A stretch of 64,000 nt of DNA from Lunularia cruciata (GCA_948567375.1 OX419762.1:41397034-41461033), one strand, 5' to 3'. Positions 10,345-21,741 are shown, counted from the first letter of the stretch. Notes: generated by a model not told the origin, from the letters alone. Made by a program: numbers and translations.

Positions 10345-11769
10345 ATCTCTTGTATAGCCAATGGGTCTCTATGGTGCTCAGATTTGGGGACCAAGTATAA
10401 GAAGACTTGGTAGCAAAATATTAAGAAAGTTTAAAAAGTGTTTTTGTGATGAACTTGATGTGAGGACTCAAACTCCCTTTGTTTTGTTGCTTGCTTAAAT
10501 AGTGTTTTCTCCTCTTGAGACTGAAGATTTGTTCTTAGCTCTCACATATGCCACTAAGGTGAGGTCCTTGCAGCAAGAGAGACTTCCCTACCAAGTGTGC
10601 AACTCTATCTTTTGATCGGTATATAGATCTGATTGCATGAGCTACAAGGTGGAACATTTCTGAGTGACATTAGAGCCTATTGCATTATGAGAGGTGATCA
10701 AGCAGCAGTTCTTACATTGCCTATGGCATGAACCTAGTACCAATATGGTGTTCTATCATCAATTTGTAAGTCTTATGTTGTTGTATTATGAGCAAGACTA
10801 TCTCTTGGCTAAGATCTCTACTTCACTTAGACATATCATTGCTTAGTATAGAACTAGCTCTCATAGACTATAAGTAGAATAAGGATGGTGGCAGCATATA
10901 GAGCACTCCATGTGGCTTTGTATATTGTGTATTATGAGCAAAGTTGAGGATAAATACCATGGCTTTGTTGAGTGCACTTGCTACCAATACATTAGAGAAG
11001 ACACCATATTAACAGTAGTGATTCCTCAAGTCTCCTATAGATTGAGGTTCTAGTGCTAGGGAATTATATAATCAAGATTGGTCTACATCAGATCAGTTTG
11101 TTATAGATTGATCATATGCACTAGGTTCACATTTTATGTGATTTGTATTATGTTTTTAGCCTTTGACTCATTGAGTCTTCCAGGGTTTATATTTTATTGT
11201 TCATTGTTCATTAATACCTCAAGATCATATTTATTATATTGAGTCTTTTCATGTATATATTTATATGTACCATATTGTTTAAGTCTATAGTTCCAAATAT
11301 ATTATTAATCTTTTCTATAGTAAAATCTACTTATTAAATCAAATGACTTGAAAGATATTTAGTATATAAACTCTTTTGCAAAAATTCTTTTCTTTTCTTT
11401 TCATAAGTTTTAAGTATATCATGATCATTAAGCTTTACATGGTTTGAATAATATACTTAGAACCATAAAAAATGGTCTCCCTAAAACGATTGATAGCTTT
11501 ACAAGAAAGGCCAAAGATGAAGATAAAGAGTAACTATATTCAGATTGAGATAACACTTTTATAAAGCTTTCTGCAAGCTTAATAGAATTATCAAGTAAGG
11601 TATTGGATAGGCCAATCTTGAATAATATCATATAAGTTTTAATGTCCATAAGGATACTTTGAGTAAATAAGATATGTAAATAAATATATAAACATATGAA
11701 TTTATACTACTAAACCTTAATTTGCAAGGCTTGTGCATACTACATGTAAGCAAATATAAGCTTAGACTC

Positions 11770-11880
11770 TATTGGGGCTTAGCTTCATTTTAGCTTTTTT
11801 GTCTCTTCCTTGTACGGCATGATGGGGTCTTCACATCCTTCATTTTTTTGATGAGTTCACCTTCTTTCTATATATAATCA
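11770..11880 (+). repeat. Dispersed module with TTGGGGCTTAG start
   Basis: About 110 bp beginning TTGGGGCTTAG and including TTTTTTGTCTCTTCCTTGTA recurs at 36610-36720 on the plus strand, and about 70 bp of it at 13562-13631 on the minus strand. The three copies differ by scattered substitutions. It may be the end of an LTR or of another transposon; I cannot name the family. Confidence 0.65.
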
Positions 11881-13561
11881 AATTTGAAGATGAGAAAAAA
11901 TTACAAAAGAAAACATTAATTTACATTCAAATTGGATTTTACATACTCAATTCTATTATTAGTGATGGCTTAAGGCCTTGTTATTTGTACTTAAAACAAG
12001 CATCTCCCACTTTTTATTTCACATAAATACATATGAAGGTTCTACAATACTTTGTTGAGAAAATCCATGGATATTGTTTTATTCATGTTGCCTTTTTAGA
12101 AATAAACAAATATATTAAGGTTGAATCATATTTATTTTATACTCTAGATATTTTATGAACTTAAACAATGTAAAATGAACTCATCACTTTAAAATAAAAC
12201 TCATGGCAGAGTATTTATTCTGCCACATTGCAAATATTCCTTGTTATAGAGAATCTTACCAACTCTTATGTTCAAGAGCTTCTAAGATAATGAAAGAAGC
12301 ACACTTTTCTCAAAACTTATACTAGTTCATATTCTAAAACATAGAGAAAAACTCTCAATATTAACTTATAGAAAAGAAGTTAGTAGGTCATCTATTTTGG
12401 CTTTTGAGGTATTTTTCTTAGTTTTAATCCAAGTACAAAAATACCATATATTCCCTAAGAGGATACTCAAGTTCAAAATTGACTAGAAGTAACCTTTTAT
12501 TTAAATTCCTTTGGACTAAGCAAACTCACTTGGATTATAAAATATAAACAACAACTTTGGGTCACAAGTTAAATTGGGTCTAACCAACTTTAAAGTTTGT
12601 CATTCTAAATTACTGAGTTTATGACACACATAAGATAATTCAAAAGTATATGATATTATTAATATAATAATATTTAATATAAGAGTAATTCATATATAAA
12701 TGATATGATATAAAGTTAAAGTAAACTTGGAATACTCTATAATAAAATCAAGAAGCTTTCTAAAGGATGTCCACTTGCTATCATAGAGTTACACAAGAAG
12801 AAAAGAAATAATGAGTATTACTAGAAAAGGATTTTCACATTTGTATGCATTATTTTACAAGAAAAACATGTTAATAGTTAGTATGTTCTAAGAGTATTTT
12901 AACTAGCCATGAAATTAATCTTCTTACAAAAGAGAATTTGGTTTGATGTTCAAGATTCCTTGCTTGTGTCCAAAAACACACAAAAGACACCAAGTATTTA
13001 TTGAAATTTTGTTACAAGTCCCTTGGCCACATATAATCAATAAAGACAACCATTTCTTTCTTCAATTGAGGCACTAAACCCTATGCATGCAAATTTTCAC
13101 TCATAAAGAGACCAATCATGCATTACAAAAAGATTAGAAACTTATGAAATTCATATAAAACTCAAAAGAGAGAAAAATACAAGATAATACCTCCCCATTG
13201 AAAAGAAGAGATTACATGGTATCTTAATTGCTTCATTATATATCTCATTAAGGGTATAAGATTGCCTTCAAGTATTAAAGCTCCTTACATCTATTACAAC
13301 AATGTCTAATTAATTCAATCAATTTTCATGAGGAATTGGTCAAAGATGTGATTCTAGTATTCCAAAATTCCCTAAAGCTAGCTTTATTTTTCCCTCTCAA
13401 ATTTTCTCTATCTCATAATTGCATCTCTACTTAGAAAATTCCTTAGTTTTTTATTATAAACTTTGTAAAACAAGTTTCAATCTTAGCCAAGGATTGGATC
13501 TAAGATGATGCACATAATATATTAGAACTTTGGAAAAAGGCAACCACATAGAACACATGAA

Positions 13562-13631
13562 GGATGGGAAGACCCATCAAGCCAGACAAGTGAGAGACAA
13601 AAGAGGTGAAATGGGGCTAGACCCCAATAGT
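13562..13631 (-). repeat. Inverted copy of the TTGGGGCTTAG module
   Basis: The reverse complement reads TTGGGGTCTAGCCCC, then TTTTGTCTCTCACTTGT and GGCTTGATGGGTCTTCCCA, matching the copies at 11770 and 36610. Confidence 0.6.
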
Positions 13632-13648
13632 ATCAATAAATAAATAAA

Positions 13649-13673
13649 TATATATATATATATGGATACATCT
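13649..13673. repeat. TA microsatellite
   Basis: A run of about ten TA units follows a short AAAT repeat. It directly flanks the inverted module copy. Confidence 0.85.
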
Positions 13674-14380
13674 TCAAAAATCAAGAAATTGAAGCCAAGT
13701 ACCACAATGAAACACTTCAAAATTGAGTTTATGCTTTTAAGATTTAAAACTAACATTAATCAATTTGGAAGTATGAGATTCAAGGAATGGATAAATTTTC
13801 ACTTTTCATTTTGATGAAGTTCAAGAATATAAACTCAAAATCCATTTAAATTTTGTAAAAGTATGAAGAGGTATTTTTTAAGATAACAAGTTGAGTTTGA
13901 GCTACATATTTTATAATAAAATGAATGTAGTGTCTATAAAGGATAAGAGCATACATAGGATGTTGTATATATCCTAATTATCTATTCAAGAATACTAATT
14001 GGTTCTTAGAGTGGAGCTAGGGTTTGGTTCTTAAAATGATGTCTAAGTTTGATTAATTCGTTTGAAAAATTTGAGTAACATATGAGTTTAAGGTTTGAAA
14101 TCAAGAAGTCTCTTATTTAGTGCTTCAACCAAGAGTCATTCAAATTGTAGCACTCTTGGAGTTTTGGTAGCTTAATGTAATATAAAAAATTATATAGTGT
14201 GGATAGTGCTCAATAAAAATTGCTTGTAGAGTACTTAGTCATTGATGTAGCTTCCAAGATAAGAAATAAACCATGTAGATCCTTTGCATTTCTTTGTTGC
14301 GGGTGTTTCTTTCTTAGTTCTCTTGTGCATATCCTTATATAAGTTTAAAACTATTGATCTAGGTAATGCTTAGAGAATTG

Positions 14381-14430
14381 TAACAACTCTCAATAACTCT
14401 CAATAACTCTCAATAACTCAACTCTCTCAA
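14381..14430. repeat. 10-bp tandem repeat
   Basis: The unit AACTCTCAAT is repeated about four times in a row, followed by an imperfect copy. Confidence 0.85.
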
Positions 14431-15270
14431 TAACAACCAGATTGCAATATATCAATAACAGATCAGTCAATCCTATGAGGATATGGGTCAGAAATGGTTA
14501 GATACCTATACTATTACCTAGTTTTACCCTCTTGCATAGAAAGTAGTATTGGAAATAGATAATGGCACCAAGAAGGTACATTACAAGAAGGTACACAAGA
14601 AAAATCACAATCACACAAAAAGTAAATTCCAATTAAACTCTAAAAGTGATGGTTCAATCCAAAGGTGCTAATTCAACCCAAAGTTCACCCCAAGGATACA
14701 TGTTCTGCTGTTCCTCAAAGGCATGAGTTCTTCCAAAACTGAAGACTTCATACAAAGATGTCTCTCTACATATGTATAATCTTTGGTTTTCATAAACATT
14801 ACAGTCCTTGAAAGTTCCATCAAGTTCATTTTGTTAACCAAGGTGTCTCATAGTAAATAGTGCCTCTTATTATTAGAATGTTTAAAAATTTCTTGTAGTT
14901 AATTGTGTGCTTTTAGTTCATGATAAGATCTAGGGAAACTTGAGAATGACAAAGAAGCACAAATGTGAAATGAACGTCCAAAGTGAGGAGTGAATTACTA
15001 AAGTCACTCATCGCTTGATTTTCATATCCTTAGTAAGTTCAATGGTAACAAGACAATGGAATTTGATATCAAACCATGTGTCATAGGACTGAGATCTAGT
15101 GACAACCTCAAAGGAGAGTCCAACTATTGTACCTATGTGATTGACATTTACAAGCTACCAAGAAAAATCATTACAATAAAGGCAAGATAGGAGGCACTTG
15201 CCACTAAGAGTTCATTTTGTGCTTTTAGTTCACAATTTCACCTAGAGCCTCTTAGTACCAAATGAATTAG

Positions 15271-16542
15271 GTAATGAATAAGAACAAATATGAGTTGTTT
15301 GGAGGGTTGTTGAGTTGACCTATGAAACCATGGAGGCATAAAGAGTTGAGGCAGGTTTTTTGTGGTTATGTGGCAAGTCATTGGGTGGATTGGGATTGCT
15401 AGCACATGAGATGTGGAGACTCATTTAGGCACTATTACATGAAGGCCATTCACTTTGACTTTAGATGGCATCCGAGAGGCTTTTGCTTTACCAAGGTGTA
15501 GTTTGAGGAATAGGACAATTCTGTAGGATGCAAGATTGCTTTCCTATTAGAGACCACACCACAAGGAGATATCTTGCTTGGTAGTATATATACCCATCAT
15601 GGTGGCCATTCTTTTAAATGTTTAGTTCACTCCTTGTGCCCACCCGTAGACCCAAGGTAGTGCATAGCCATCTTGCTCTTCATGTGAAGAGCAAGGTTGA
15701 GCACTTCATAGAGGAATATGTTTGGGTAAAGTTGATGTTGTCAAGTGTTGAGACCAAGTTGACATTTTGGAGAAATGTCAATTTGGCCTCAATAATTGCC
15801 AACATCTAGACTTGAAACAATTCAAGAGGAATTTTGTTGGACAATTCTACTCCTCTTTTCTTGGAGAGTGGCATTATTGGAGAAGATGAGGTTACATATA
15901 GACTCACTTTTAGTGGGGAGGAGGTACCTCTCCATGGTACATATAAGGATGAGGATTAGCTTGAGGTAGAGCATGAGGATGAGTGAAAACAATGTAAGAA
16001 TGTAATATTGTGTAAAACCTCTTTGGAATGCATGTATTGATTTTCATGAGTAGTTCTTATGCTTTTGATATCTTTGAGTTTTAATATGTTTAAGATTTTT
16101 GAAATCATGCTTTCAATGTATCAAATCATTTTTTTTTTATTTTGTTTTAGGTTTCTTAGGGTTAGATTATTAGATTCACTTTAATACTTCAACTTTGTGA
16201 GTTGATATTTATGCGTGCATAAGTAACTCTCCTCATGTTGTAGATGGCACCTCCTTGTAGAATTAAGCTAAGGATGGTGTTTACCATGATCCATTGGTGG
16301 AAGATCCTAGCCTACCCGGTGGAGTTGTGAGACCCCATGATCCTACTTTTGGGGAGGACTTTATCTTAAAGGATGGATTTGCAAAAGGAGGTGAGGAGAT
16401 ATTGCAATTACCCATTGCCCATCCAAGGTATGAGGATAGTAACCCTTTAGTGGAGATTGAGGTTTGTGTGTGATTAAGCAAGATATGGCTATTATAGCTT
16501 AGAGATCTCATTCCTTGCATGATCTTGCATCTCCACCCTACT
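15271..16542 (+). other. Unrecognised coding-like relic, left half
   Basis: Less AT-rich than its flank, with short protein-like stretches, such as one near 15450 encoding FTLTLDGIREAFALP, and the open frame 15618-15809. It is broken by many stops. The chromovirus at 16543 splits it; the right half resumes at 22189. I recognise no family. An old transposon or a dead gene are both possible. Confidence 0.35.
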
Positions 16543-16647
16543 TGTAAAAGACCGAAACCGAGGAGAGAAATAGGAGAATGGAATCTCACATTGGGACACT
16601 TGAATGAGCAAAAACTCCAAATGCCTAGCATGAGCTTCGACCTTGGT

Positions 16648-16655
16648 ATTTATAG
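16648..16655 (-). promoter_or_regulatory. LTR TATA box (3' LTR copy)
   Basis: On the minus strand this reads CTATAAAT. It is kept in the 5' LTR (21866-21873) and, slightly altered, in both solo LTRs. Its place, downstream of the heat-shock elements on the element's own strand, fits the core promoter. Confidence 0.6.
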
Positions 16656-16794
16656 GTAGCATACAAGACCCTTGAAGCTTCTCAAGAAGCTTCCTTGAGC
16701 CGCTTTCTTGGAGTGCAAGCCGAGTTAACTAGGAAGCTTCTCAAGAAGCTTCCTTCTAGAAGCCGCCTACTTGGCGTGCAAGCTAAGCTAGTTA

Positions 16795-16812
16795 GAAGCT
16801 TCTAGAAGCTTC
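16795..16812. promoter_or_regulatory. Four-unit perfect heat-shock element
   Basis: The sequence GAAgcTTCtaGAAgcTTC has four alternating 5-bp units with exact two-base spacing, the consensus for trimeric heat-shock factor. Further GAAgcTTC pairs flank it at 16674-16692, 16733-16751 and 16855-16873. The equivalent in the 5' LTR is 22013-22030. Confidence 0.7.
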
Positions 16813-16882
16813 CTTCTAGAAGCTACCTGCTTAGGGCGCAAGTTAACTAGTTGGGAAGCTTCCCAAGAAGCTTCTTAGATGC

Positions 16883-16895
16883 TTCTAGAATATTC
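16883..16895. promoter_or_regulatory. Three-unit perfect heat-shock element
   Basis: TTCtaGAAtaTTC has three alternating units with exact spacing. The equivalent in the 5' LTR is 22101-22113 and in the solo LTR 25934-25946. It lies upstream of the TATA box on the element's strand. Confidence 0.7.
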
Positions 16896-16965
16896 TAGGC
16901 TATTTTGTCTTATTATCTACTTCATAAGCTCGACTAACTTTGTCACTAAACTCCATATTGTTACA

Positions 16966-16977
16966 TATTCCCCCGCC
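16966..16977 (-). other. Polypurine tract of the chromovirus
   Basis: On the minus strand GGCGGGGGAATA directly precedes the 3' LTR start. It would prime plus-strand DNA synthesis. Confidence 0.8.
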
Positions 16978-17031
16978 GCTAGTTGGTGACGTCCTCGTCG
17001 CCAGTGAAGCTTCGAATTCCTTAATGGCCGT

Positions 17032-17499
17032 CTATGCATTTTGGAGGTGGGAAAGAGGTTCCCATGTGGCATCATGAAGGGGATACCCTTTCCAAAGGAC
17101 CTTGTACTCCGTATGTTGGCGACGGCCTTGTTGAATATGGCAACGCGTAAGGATATGATCAACTTCGTACTCCTCATGATCATTGATAGGGACAGGAAGA
17201 GGGGGAGGTTGGACTTGAGAGGAAAAGGAAGAAGGGTTAGGAACAAAGGGTTTCAACTTGGAAACATGAAAGACAGGATGGATACGCATGTGACAAGGCA
17301 AGGCAAGTTGATAAGCAACAGGAGAGACAATGTGGGTGATATCAAAGGGTCCTATCCAATTAAGGGCAAGTTTACAAACTTGGGTATCAAGTGGGAGAGG
17401 GAGGTTACTAGAGGATAGCATGACTTTATCACCAACTGCAAAGGTGAGATCACGACAATTGTGGTCTGCATAATTGTTTTTGGCGATTCTGAGCAACAA
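17032..17499 (-). pseudogene. Integrase C-terminus with chromodomain
   Basis: This 155-residue frame carries the integrase tail. The first part has VGDKVMLSSSNLPL, then IGPFDITHIVSPVAYQLALP and IHPVFHVSKLKPF. A chromodomain follows, with EYEVDHILTRC, then YKVLWKGYPLHDATWEPL. Chromodomains bind methylated histone tails and guide chromovirus integration. The frame ends at a TAG after LQNA. The sequence after this stop continues in frame as TAIKEFEASLA with a plausible later end, so the stop looks like a point mutation from CAG. It overlaps the integrase core frame (17450-18067) in another frame, which marks a frameshift. Confidence 0.88.
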
Positions 17500-18067
17500 G
17501 GAGGTGAGACTTGGCTTGTTGGAGAGATTGGGATATAGTGGTCAAGAATGTGGAAGTATGAGGAACCTGAGAGGGAGGGGGAGCAAGAAGAGAATCTGGA
17601 ACAAGCGGATCTTGGCCAAAATTGAGAAAGAAGGGAGAAAATCCGGTGCTTGCCTGTTTGGAATTGTTGTAGGCAAATTCTGCAGCTGCAAGACATTCAT
17701 CCCAATTGGTATGGTGGACATTGACAAAGGCCCGCAACATATCCTCCAATGTATGATTTTCATGTTTGGTTTGTCCATCAGTTTGAGGATGATAGGCCGT
17801 GGACAAAGCAAGCTTGGTGCTGAGTATCTGGGAGAGTGCTTGCCAAAACTTCCCAGTAAATTGAGGATCACGGTCGGAGATGAGTACATGTGGCATCCCA
17901 TGATGCTTGAAGACATTGTCGAAGTAGATTTGCGCTAAGGTTGGAGCATCCACGGTATCATAGGTTGGTGCCAAGTGGATTTGCTTACTAAGCTTATCCA
18001 CAAACAACACGATTGCGGTGTGTCCTTGTTGTGTCTTTGGCAAGGATGTGATGAGATCCAAGCTCAC
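17450..18067 (-). pseudogene. Chromovirus integrase core
   Basis: This 205-residue frame holds the catalytic core: MSLDLITSLPKTQQGHTAIV with the first aspartate, VLISDRDPQFTGKFW with the second, and YHPQTDGQTKHENHTLEDML. In this third motif, read as D-x2-T-x-H-E, the usual GQTERxN has become GQTKHEN, which may have moved or lost the catalytic glutamate. Integrase inserts the element's cDNA into the genome. It is split from the zinc-binding part (18197-18403) and from the tail (17032-17499) by frame changes. Confidence 0.88.
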
Positions 18068-18196
18068 ATGCTCCCAGCAAGTGGATGGAATAGCGAGTGG
18101 TTGAAGGAGTCCACTCGGCTTCTGGTTGCTGGTCTTGTTACATTGGCAACTCTCACATGATTGGACAAAGTCTCAAACATCTCGTGTCATGTTGGG

Positions 18197-18403
18197 CTAC
18201 CACCATTGGCGTTGGAGGCTGCTCAAGGTCTTGTCCACTCCTATGTGACCAGCGATTGGTAAATCATGGGCTTCTTGAAGGCGCACAAGTCGAATATCAC
18301 CTTTGGCTGGAACATAGATCTGGTCTGCATGGAATAAAAGGCCTTCCTTGAAGGAGAAGGTGTTGTACTCCTTGTCGTATGCTGTTAGACGACCGTGTAC
18401 CAT
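18197..18403 (-). pseudogene. RNase H tail and start of integrase zinc-binding domain
   Basis: This 68-residue frame includes FKEGLLFHADQIYVP and then LQEAHDLPIAGHIGVDKTL, which carries the histidine pair of the HHCC zinc-binding domain. The cysteine pair falls just downstream in another frame. It connects RNase H to the integrase core. Confidence 0.75.
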
Positions 18404-18589
18404 TTGGAAGAAGGGATCTCATTGTAGAGCTGATTGAAACTCATTATGAACCTTAGGGTCAATGGACACCGTTGTAATTGCCGCCGTGATGAGAGGAAGA
18501 GCCTTCAAATCAGGTCGTCGTGATAGAGCATCAAGGATGACATGGAACCGACCTAGTTTGTACTCAAGTTTGATGTTGAATAATTGGAG

Positions 18590-19164
18590 TTACTCTTCCC
18601 ATCGATGATGCCAACTCTTCATGTGCTCCAAGTGTAAGGTCTGCAAAAATGGCTTGTGATCAGTTTGCATGATCACTTGTTTCCCCAAGAGATAATGCCT
18701 CCATACCTTGGTGGCATATACCATTGCAAGTTGTTCCCAATCTCGAGCAGAGTAATTTCTTTCAGCTGTATTTAGTTGGCGAGACACAAAGGCAATAGGA
18801 TGTAGTCCATCTGGAAATTCCTGTTGCAACACAACTCCAATTGCAAAGTTAGAAGCATCAAAATCAACCACACAAGGTAGTTGAGGATCATATGGTTGAA
18901 GAATTGGTCTTGAAGACACCATATGCTTTAATTTCTAGAATGCTTCTTCATGCTTGGTGGTCCACTGGAAGCTCGAGTTCTTCCCAAGAGGTCAGTCAAT
19001 GGTGCAGCCACGTGAGCATAATAGTGGATGAACCGTCGGTAAAAACTGGCCAATCCATTGAATGCTCGTACTTCTGTAGCATCCTTCGGGGTAGGCCAAT
19101 CAGTAATGGCCTTGATGTTCTCTTCTTCCATCTTGATCCCCTCTGATGCAATCTTATGACCCAA
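18590..19164 (-). pseudogene. Chromovirus RT C-terminus and RNase H
   Basis: Two adjoining frames cover the RT-RNase H connection (19164-18928: GHKIASEGIKMEEE, VRAFNGLASFYRRFI) and RNase H (18922-18590). RNase H shows LPCVVDFDASNFAIGVVLQQ with the first aspartate, FVSRQLNTAERNYSARDWEQ with the glutamate, and QTDHKPFLQTLH. The frame change between the two marks a small indel. RNase H degrades the RNA strand during cDNA synthesis. Confidence 0.88.
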
Positions 19165-19179
19165 GAAGGTAACCTCCTT

Positions 19180-20565
19180 CTACCAAAAAGCACACTTTGA
19201 CTTCTTGTAGTAAACTTTCCACTGTCTTAGTTGTCTTAGGACTTCTTGCACATGATTCATGTGTTCTGCTTCTGTCCTACTATAGATTAAGATATCATCT
19301 AAGAACACCACCACGGACCGATCCAATAGTCCTTCCAACACCCAATGCATCTGATCCATGAAGACTGCTGGAGCATTAGTGAGTCCGAAAGGTAGAACTC
19401 TCCACTCAAAATGTCCATACCTTGTGCGAAAAGCAGTCTTTTGCATGTCCTCGCCTTCAATAGGAATTTGCCAATAGCCGCAACAAAGATCTAGCTTGGA
19501 AAAGTAGCGTGCTCCACTTAGTTGATCAAGCAGGTCATCAATCCGAGGCAAGGGATATGCATTCTTCACGGTTTGCTTATTGAGTCCACGGTAATCAATA
19601 TAGAAACAAAGTCCTCCATCCTTCTTTGGAACAAATAGTACCGGTGCTCCCCAAGAAGAGGTACTATGTTGTATGAAATCCTTCTCCAACAACTCTGTAA
19701 GTGTTGTTCGCAACTCCTCCAACTCCTTTGGTGAGAGCCGATAGATTGGTCTACTCAGTGGAGTACTCCCTGGCAATAACTCGATCTTGAAGTGCATACC
19801 TTGATTGAAGGGTAATCCCTTTGGCAGATCATCCGGAAACACATCTGCAAACTCCTGAACTATCTGATCAACCATTACTTGATGCGGCACTTGGCCCTCC
19901 TCAGATTGTTCTTGTGCAATCGGCTTGATCCACACCACAAATATAGACTTATCTTCCTCCAAAGCTTGCTCTATGGCTGCTTCATTAACAAACTTCCCTT
20001 CTAGGGACTCATCTCTCTTCCAAGCTTGCTCCATGGTTGCCTTCCTAGCAAACTTCCCATCTTGGGACTCATCTCCCTTCCAGATTTGCTCTATGGTTAT
20101 CTTCTTGATAAACTTCCCATCTTGGGACTGACTATTCTTAGGTGTCTTACTCAGAGGTGCCAGACAACCTAATCGGAAATTCCTACCTTGGTGTTGTACT
20201 TGAATTTGGCGTCGGGTCCAATCAAATTGAACCTTATGATATTCAAGCCAAGGTAGACCCAGAATGATATCATAGTGTAGAGGTGCCACTACAAACCTCA
20301 TACACTCCAAATACTCCTTCCCAATCTTGAAGGTAACAGGATGCAAGGTGCGGAATGCAGAACCCTTTCTACCATCCACCATCATCAAACTACCTCCAAT
20401 CACTGGCTTGATAGGAATACCCAATTCCTCTACTACTTGCATAGACATGCAATTCTCTGAACTTCCAGAATCAACCAAAATTCTACAACCCCAATCAGAT
20501 ATCATACCTTGCAAGTGAAGTAGACTTGCATAGATCGAGCCTTCAATCCCATTGGAACTAATCAA
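19180..20565 (-). pseudogene. Chromovirus protease and reverse transcriptase
   Basis: This is the longest open frame of the element, 461 residues. The aspartic protease active site is [10 protein letters not shown] (residues 31-40) with a downstream ILGLPWL flap-end motif (101-107). Three tandem 20-residue repeats follow at residues 147-206. The RT part starts with [20 protein letters not shown] near 258 and shows [45 protein letters not shown] and the catalytic FLDDILIYS. The frame then ends and continues in 18590-19164. A tyrosine of the YRGLN pair is kept. The frame alone is intact, but neighbouring breaks make the polyprotein incomplete. Confidence 0.9.
19948..20127 (-). repeat. Three 60-bp tandem repeats between protease and RT
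   Basis: Residues 147-206 of the frame at 19180-20565 are three 20-residue units, each with GKF near the start and EQ near the middle ([20 protein letters not shown] is the first). The units differ by substitutions but not by length, so the reading frame is preserved. Confidence 0.9.
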
Positions 20566-20579
20566 GTTCCCAATAGGCG

Positions 20580-21540
20580 GTTCAAAATCTCCTACTGGGA
20601 TTCCTCGTTTCCCTGATCATTTCGCTCCACAACCTCCACTTGGGCAACTTGTCGAGGTCGTCCATTCTTGAGTGGACATTCAGCAATGCGATGCCCCAAT
20701 TGGCAACAATAAAAACAACCTCCATTTTGTTGTAATCTTTCTCTATCTGCTGTGCCAAGTGGTCTTTGTTGGATAGCATCAATCTCCATTGGTATTGGTT
20801 CTTCCACTCGTGGTACTGGTAGGCTTTGTGTAAGTCAAGGTCAAGACCAAGTTGTCACAACCAAGGAATCAAAACGCTCAGCCAATTGCATGGCTTCTTC
20901 TACATTTTGTGGCTCTCGTATGGTCACCTCCAATTTGGTTCGTGACTTCAATCCTTGCATAAATCAATCTAGAACTTCACCTTCTTGGATATCTAGAATT
21001 TGCATGATGATTCTGAAATTGTGTGATATAGCTTCTCACTAAGCCAATCTGCCTCAACTCCGCCAATTTATCTTGTGCGACTCGGGTGGCATTTATAGTT
21101 TGAAATCGACAAAGTATTGCATCCTTGAATTATGCCCATGTCGAAATCGGTGTAACAATTTGTCGTTTAGCTCTTTCTACTCGAAATCACCACCAAAGTT
21201 TTGCCACGCCATCTAATTGGCTAGAAGCCAAGAGAATTTGTTTCCGCTCGTCTTGAAGATTGGTGGCTTCAAAGTAACGTTTGCAGTCAAACACAAAATT
21301 CTCCACTGTGCCTGGAAGATTCTTGCCTTCAAACACCTTGGGTTTTGGAAATCAAATGCAATCTTCTCCATCTCGAACTGGCGCTCTGTCTATCTGTTCT
21401 CATCGTTGCTGGTCTCGTTCATCCAACAATCAAGTAAGATGCTCGATTTGTTGTTGCATTGCAAGGATAACATCTGGTATTGCCGCCATCGCTACTACTC
21501 TATTCCACTACTCTCAATTTATCTAATTGATTAACACATA
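20580..21540 (-). pseudogene. Chromovirus gag
   Basis: The gag region is broken by stops and frame changes. Recognisable parts on the minus strand include a helical segment with CKRYFEATNL and SSQLDGVAKLWW (about 21160-21290), the gag capsid-like region, and a zinc knuckle CFYCCQLGHRIAEC (C-x2-C-x4-H-x4-C) near 20680-20725. Gag packages the RNA into particles. It is followed directly by the protease frame. Decayed in this copy. Confidence 0.8.
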
Positions 21541-21741
21541 GATACAACACGTCCACCGTTCTCCATAAGTTACAACTAGAAGTATCAAGGGTTCCTCTGA
21601 CACGGTGATCATATGTAGAAAATCCTACCCAAAGCGCGAGGTGATGAATTGTGTGAAACAATACTTTGGTAATATCTGGACATGAAAGTCCCAATGGTTT
21701 GGTGGAAGTGGATTTGGTGGTCCATAAATTCCATCCATCCC

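Larger units (their letters stand above)
7041..10970 (+). mobile_element. Decayed LINE (non-LTR retrotransposon)
   Basis: The order ORF1-like, AP endonuclease, reverse transcriptase is that of a plant L1-type LINE on the plus strand. All three parts are visible but broken by stops and frameshifts, and a solo LTR (8657-9089) sits inside at the endonuclease end. Both ends are approximate: I see no clear poly(A) tail or target duplication. Confidence 0.75.
10971..15270. other. AT-rich region with no gene seen
   Basis: There is no long frame, recognisable domain or RNA gene. It contains a shared 110-bp module at 11770-11880 and again, inverted, at 13562-13631, a TA microsatellite at 13649-13673 and a 10-bp tandem repeat at 14381-14430. 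The remainder is probably old, eroded transposon sequence. Confidence 0.5.
16543..16965 (-). repeat. 3' LTR of the chromovirus
   Basis: On the minus strand it begins TGTAACAATATGG at 16965 and ends CTTTTACA at 16543. It carries a TATA box and two perfect heat-shock elements in the U3 part, listed separately. It matches 21761-22183 over the whole length. Confidence 0.92.

Noticed and set aside
16668-16905. Repeated AAGCTTC palindromes as a CRISPR-like or satellite array
   Set aside because: Unit spacing is irregular, the block lies inside an LTR and recurs at the same place in every LTR copy. Promoter elements explain it better.
17041-17938. Long plus-strand frames (17041-17418, 17474-17938)
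   Set aside because: They are antisense to the clear integrase and chromodomain frames and show no domain.
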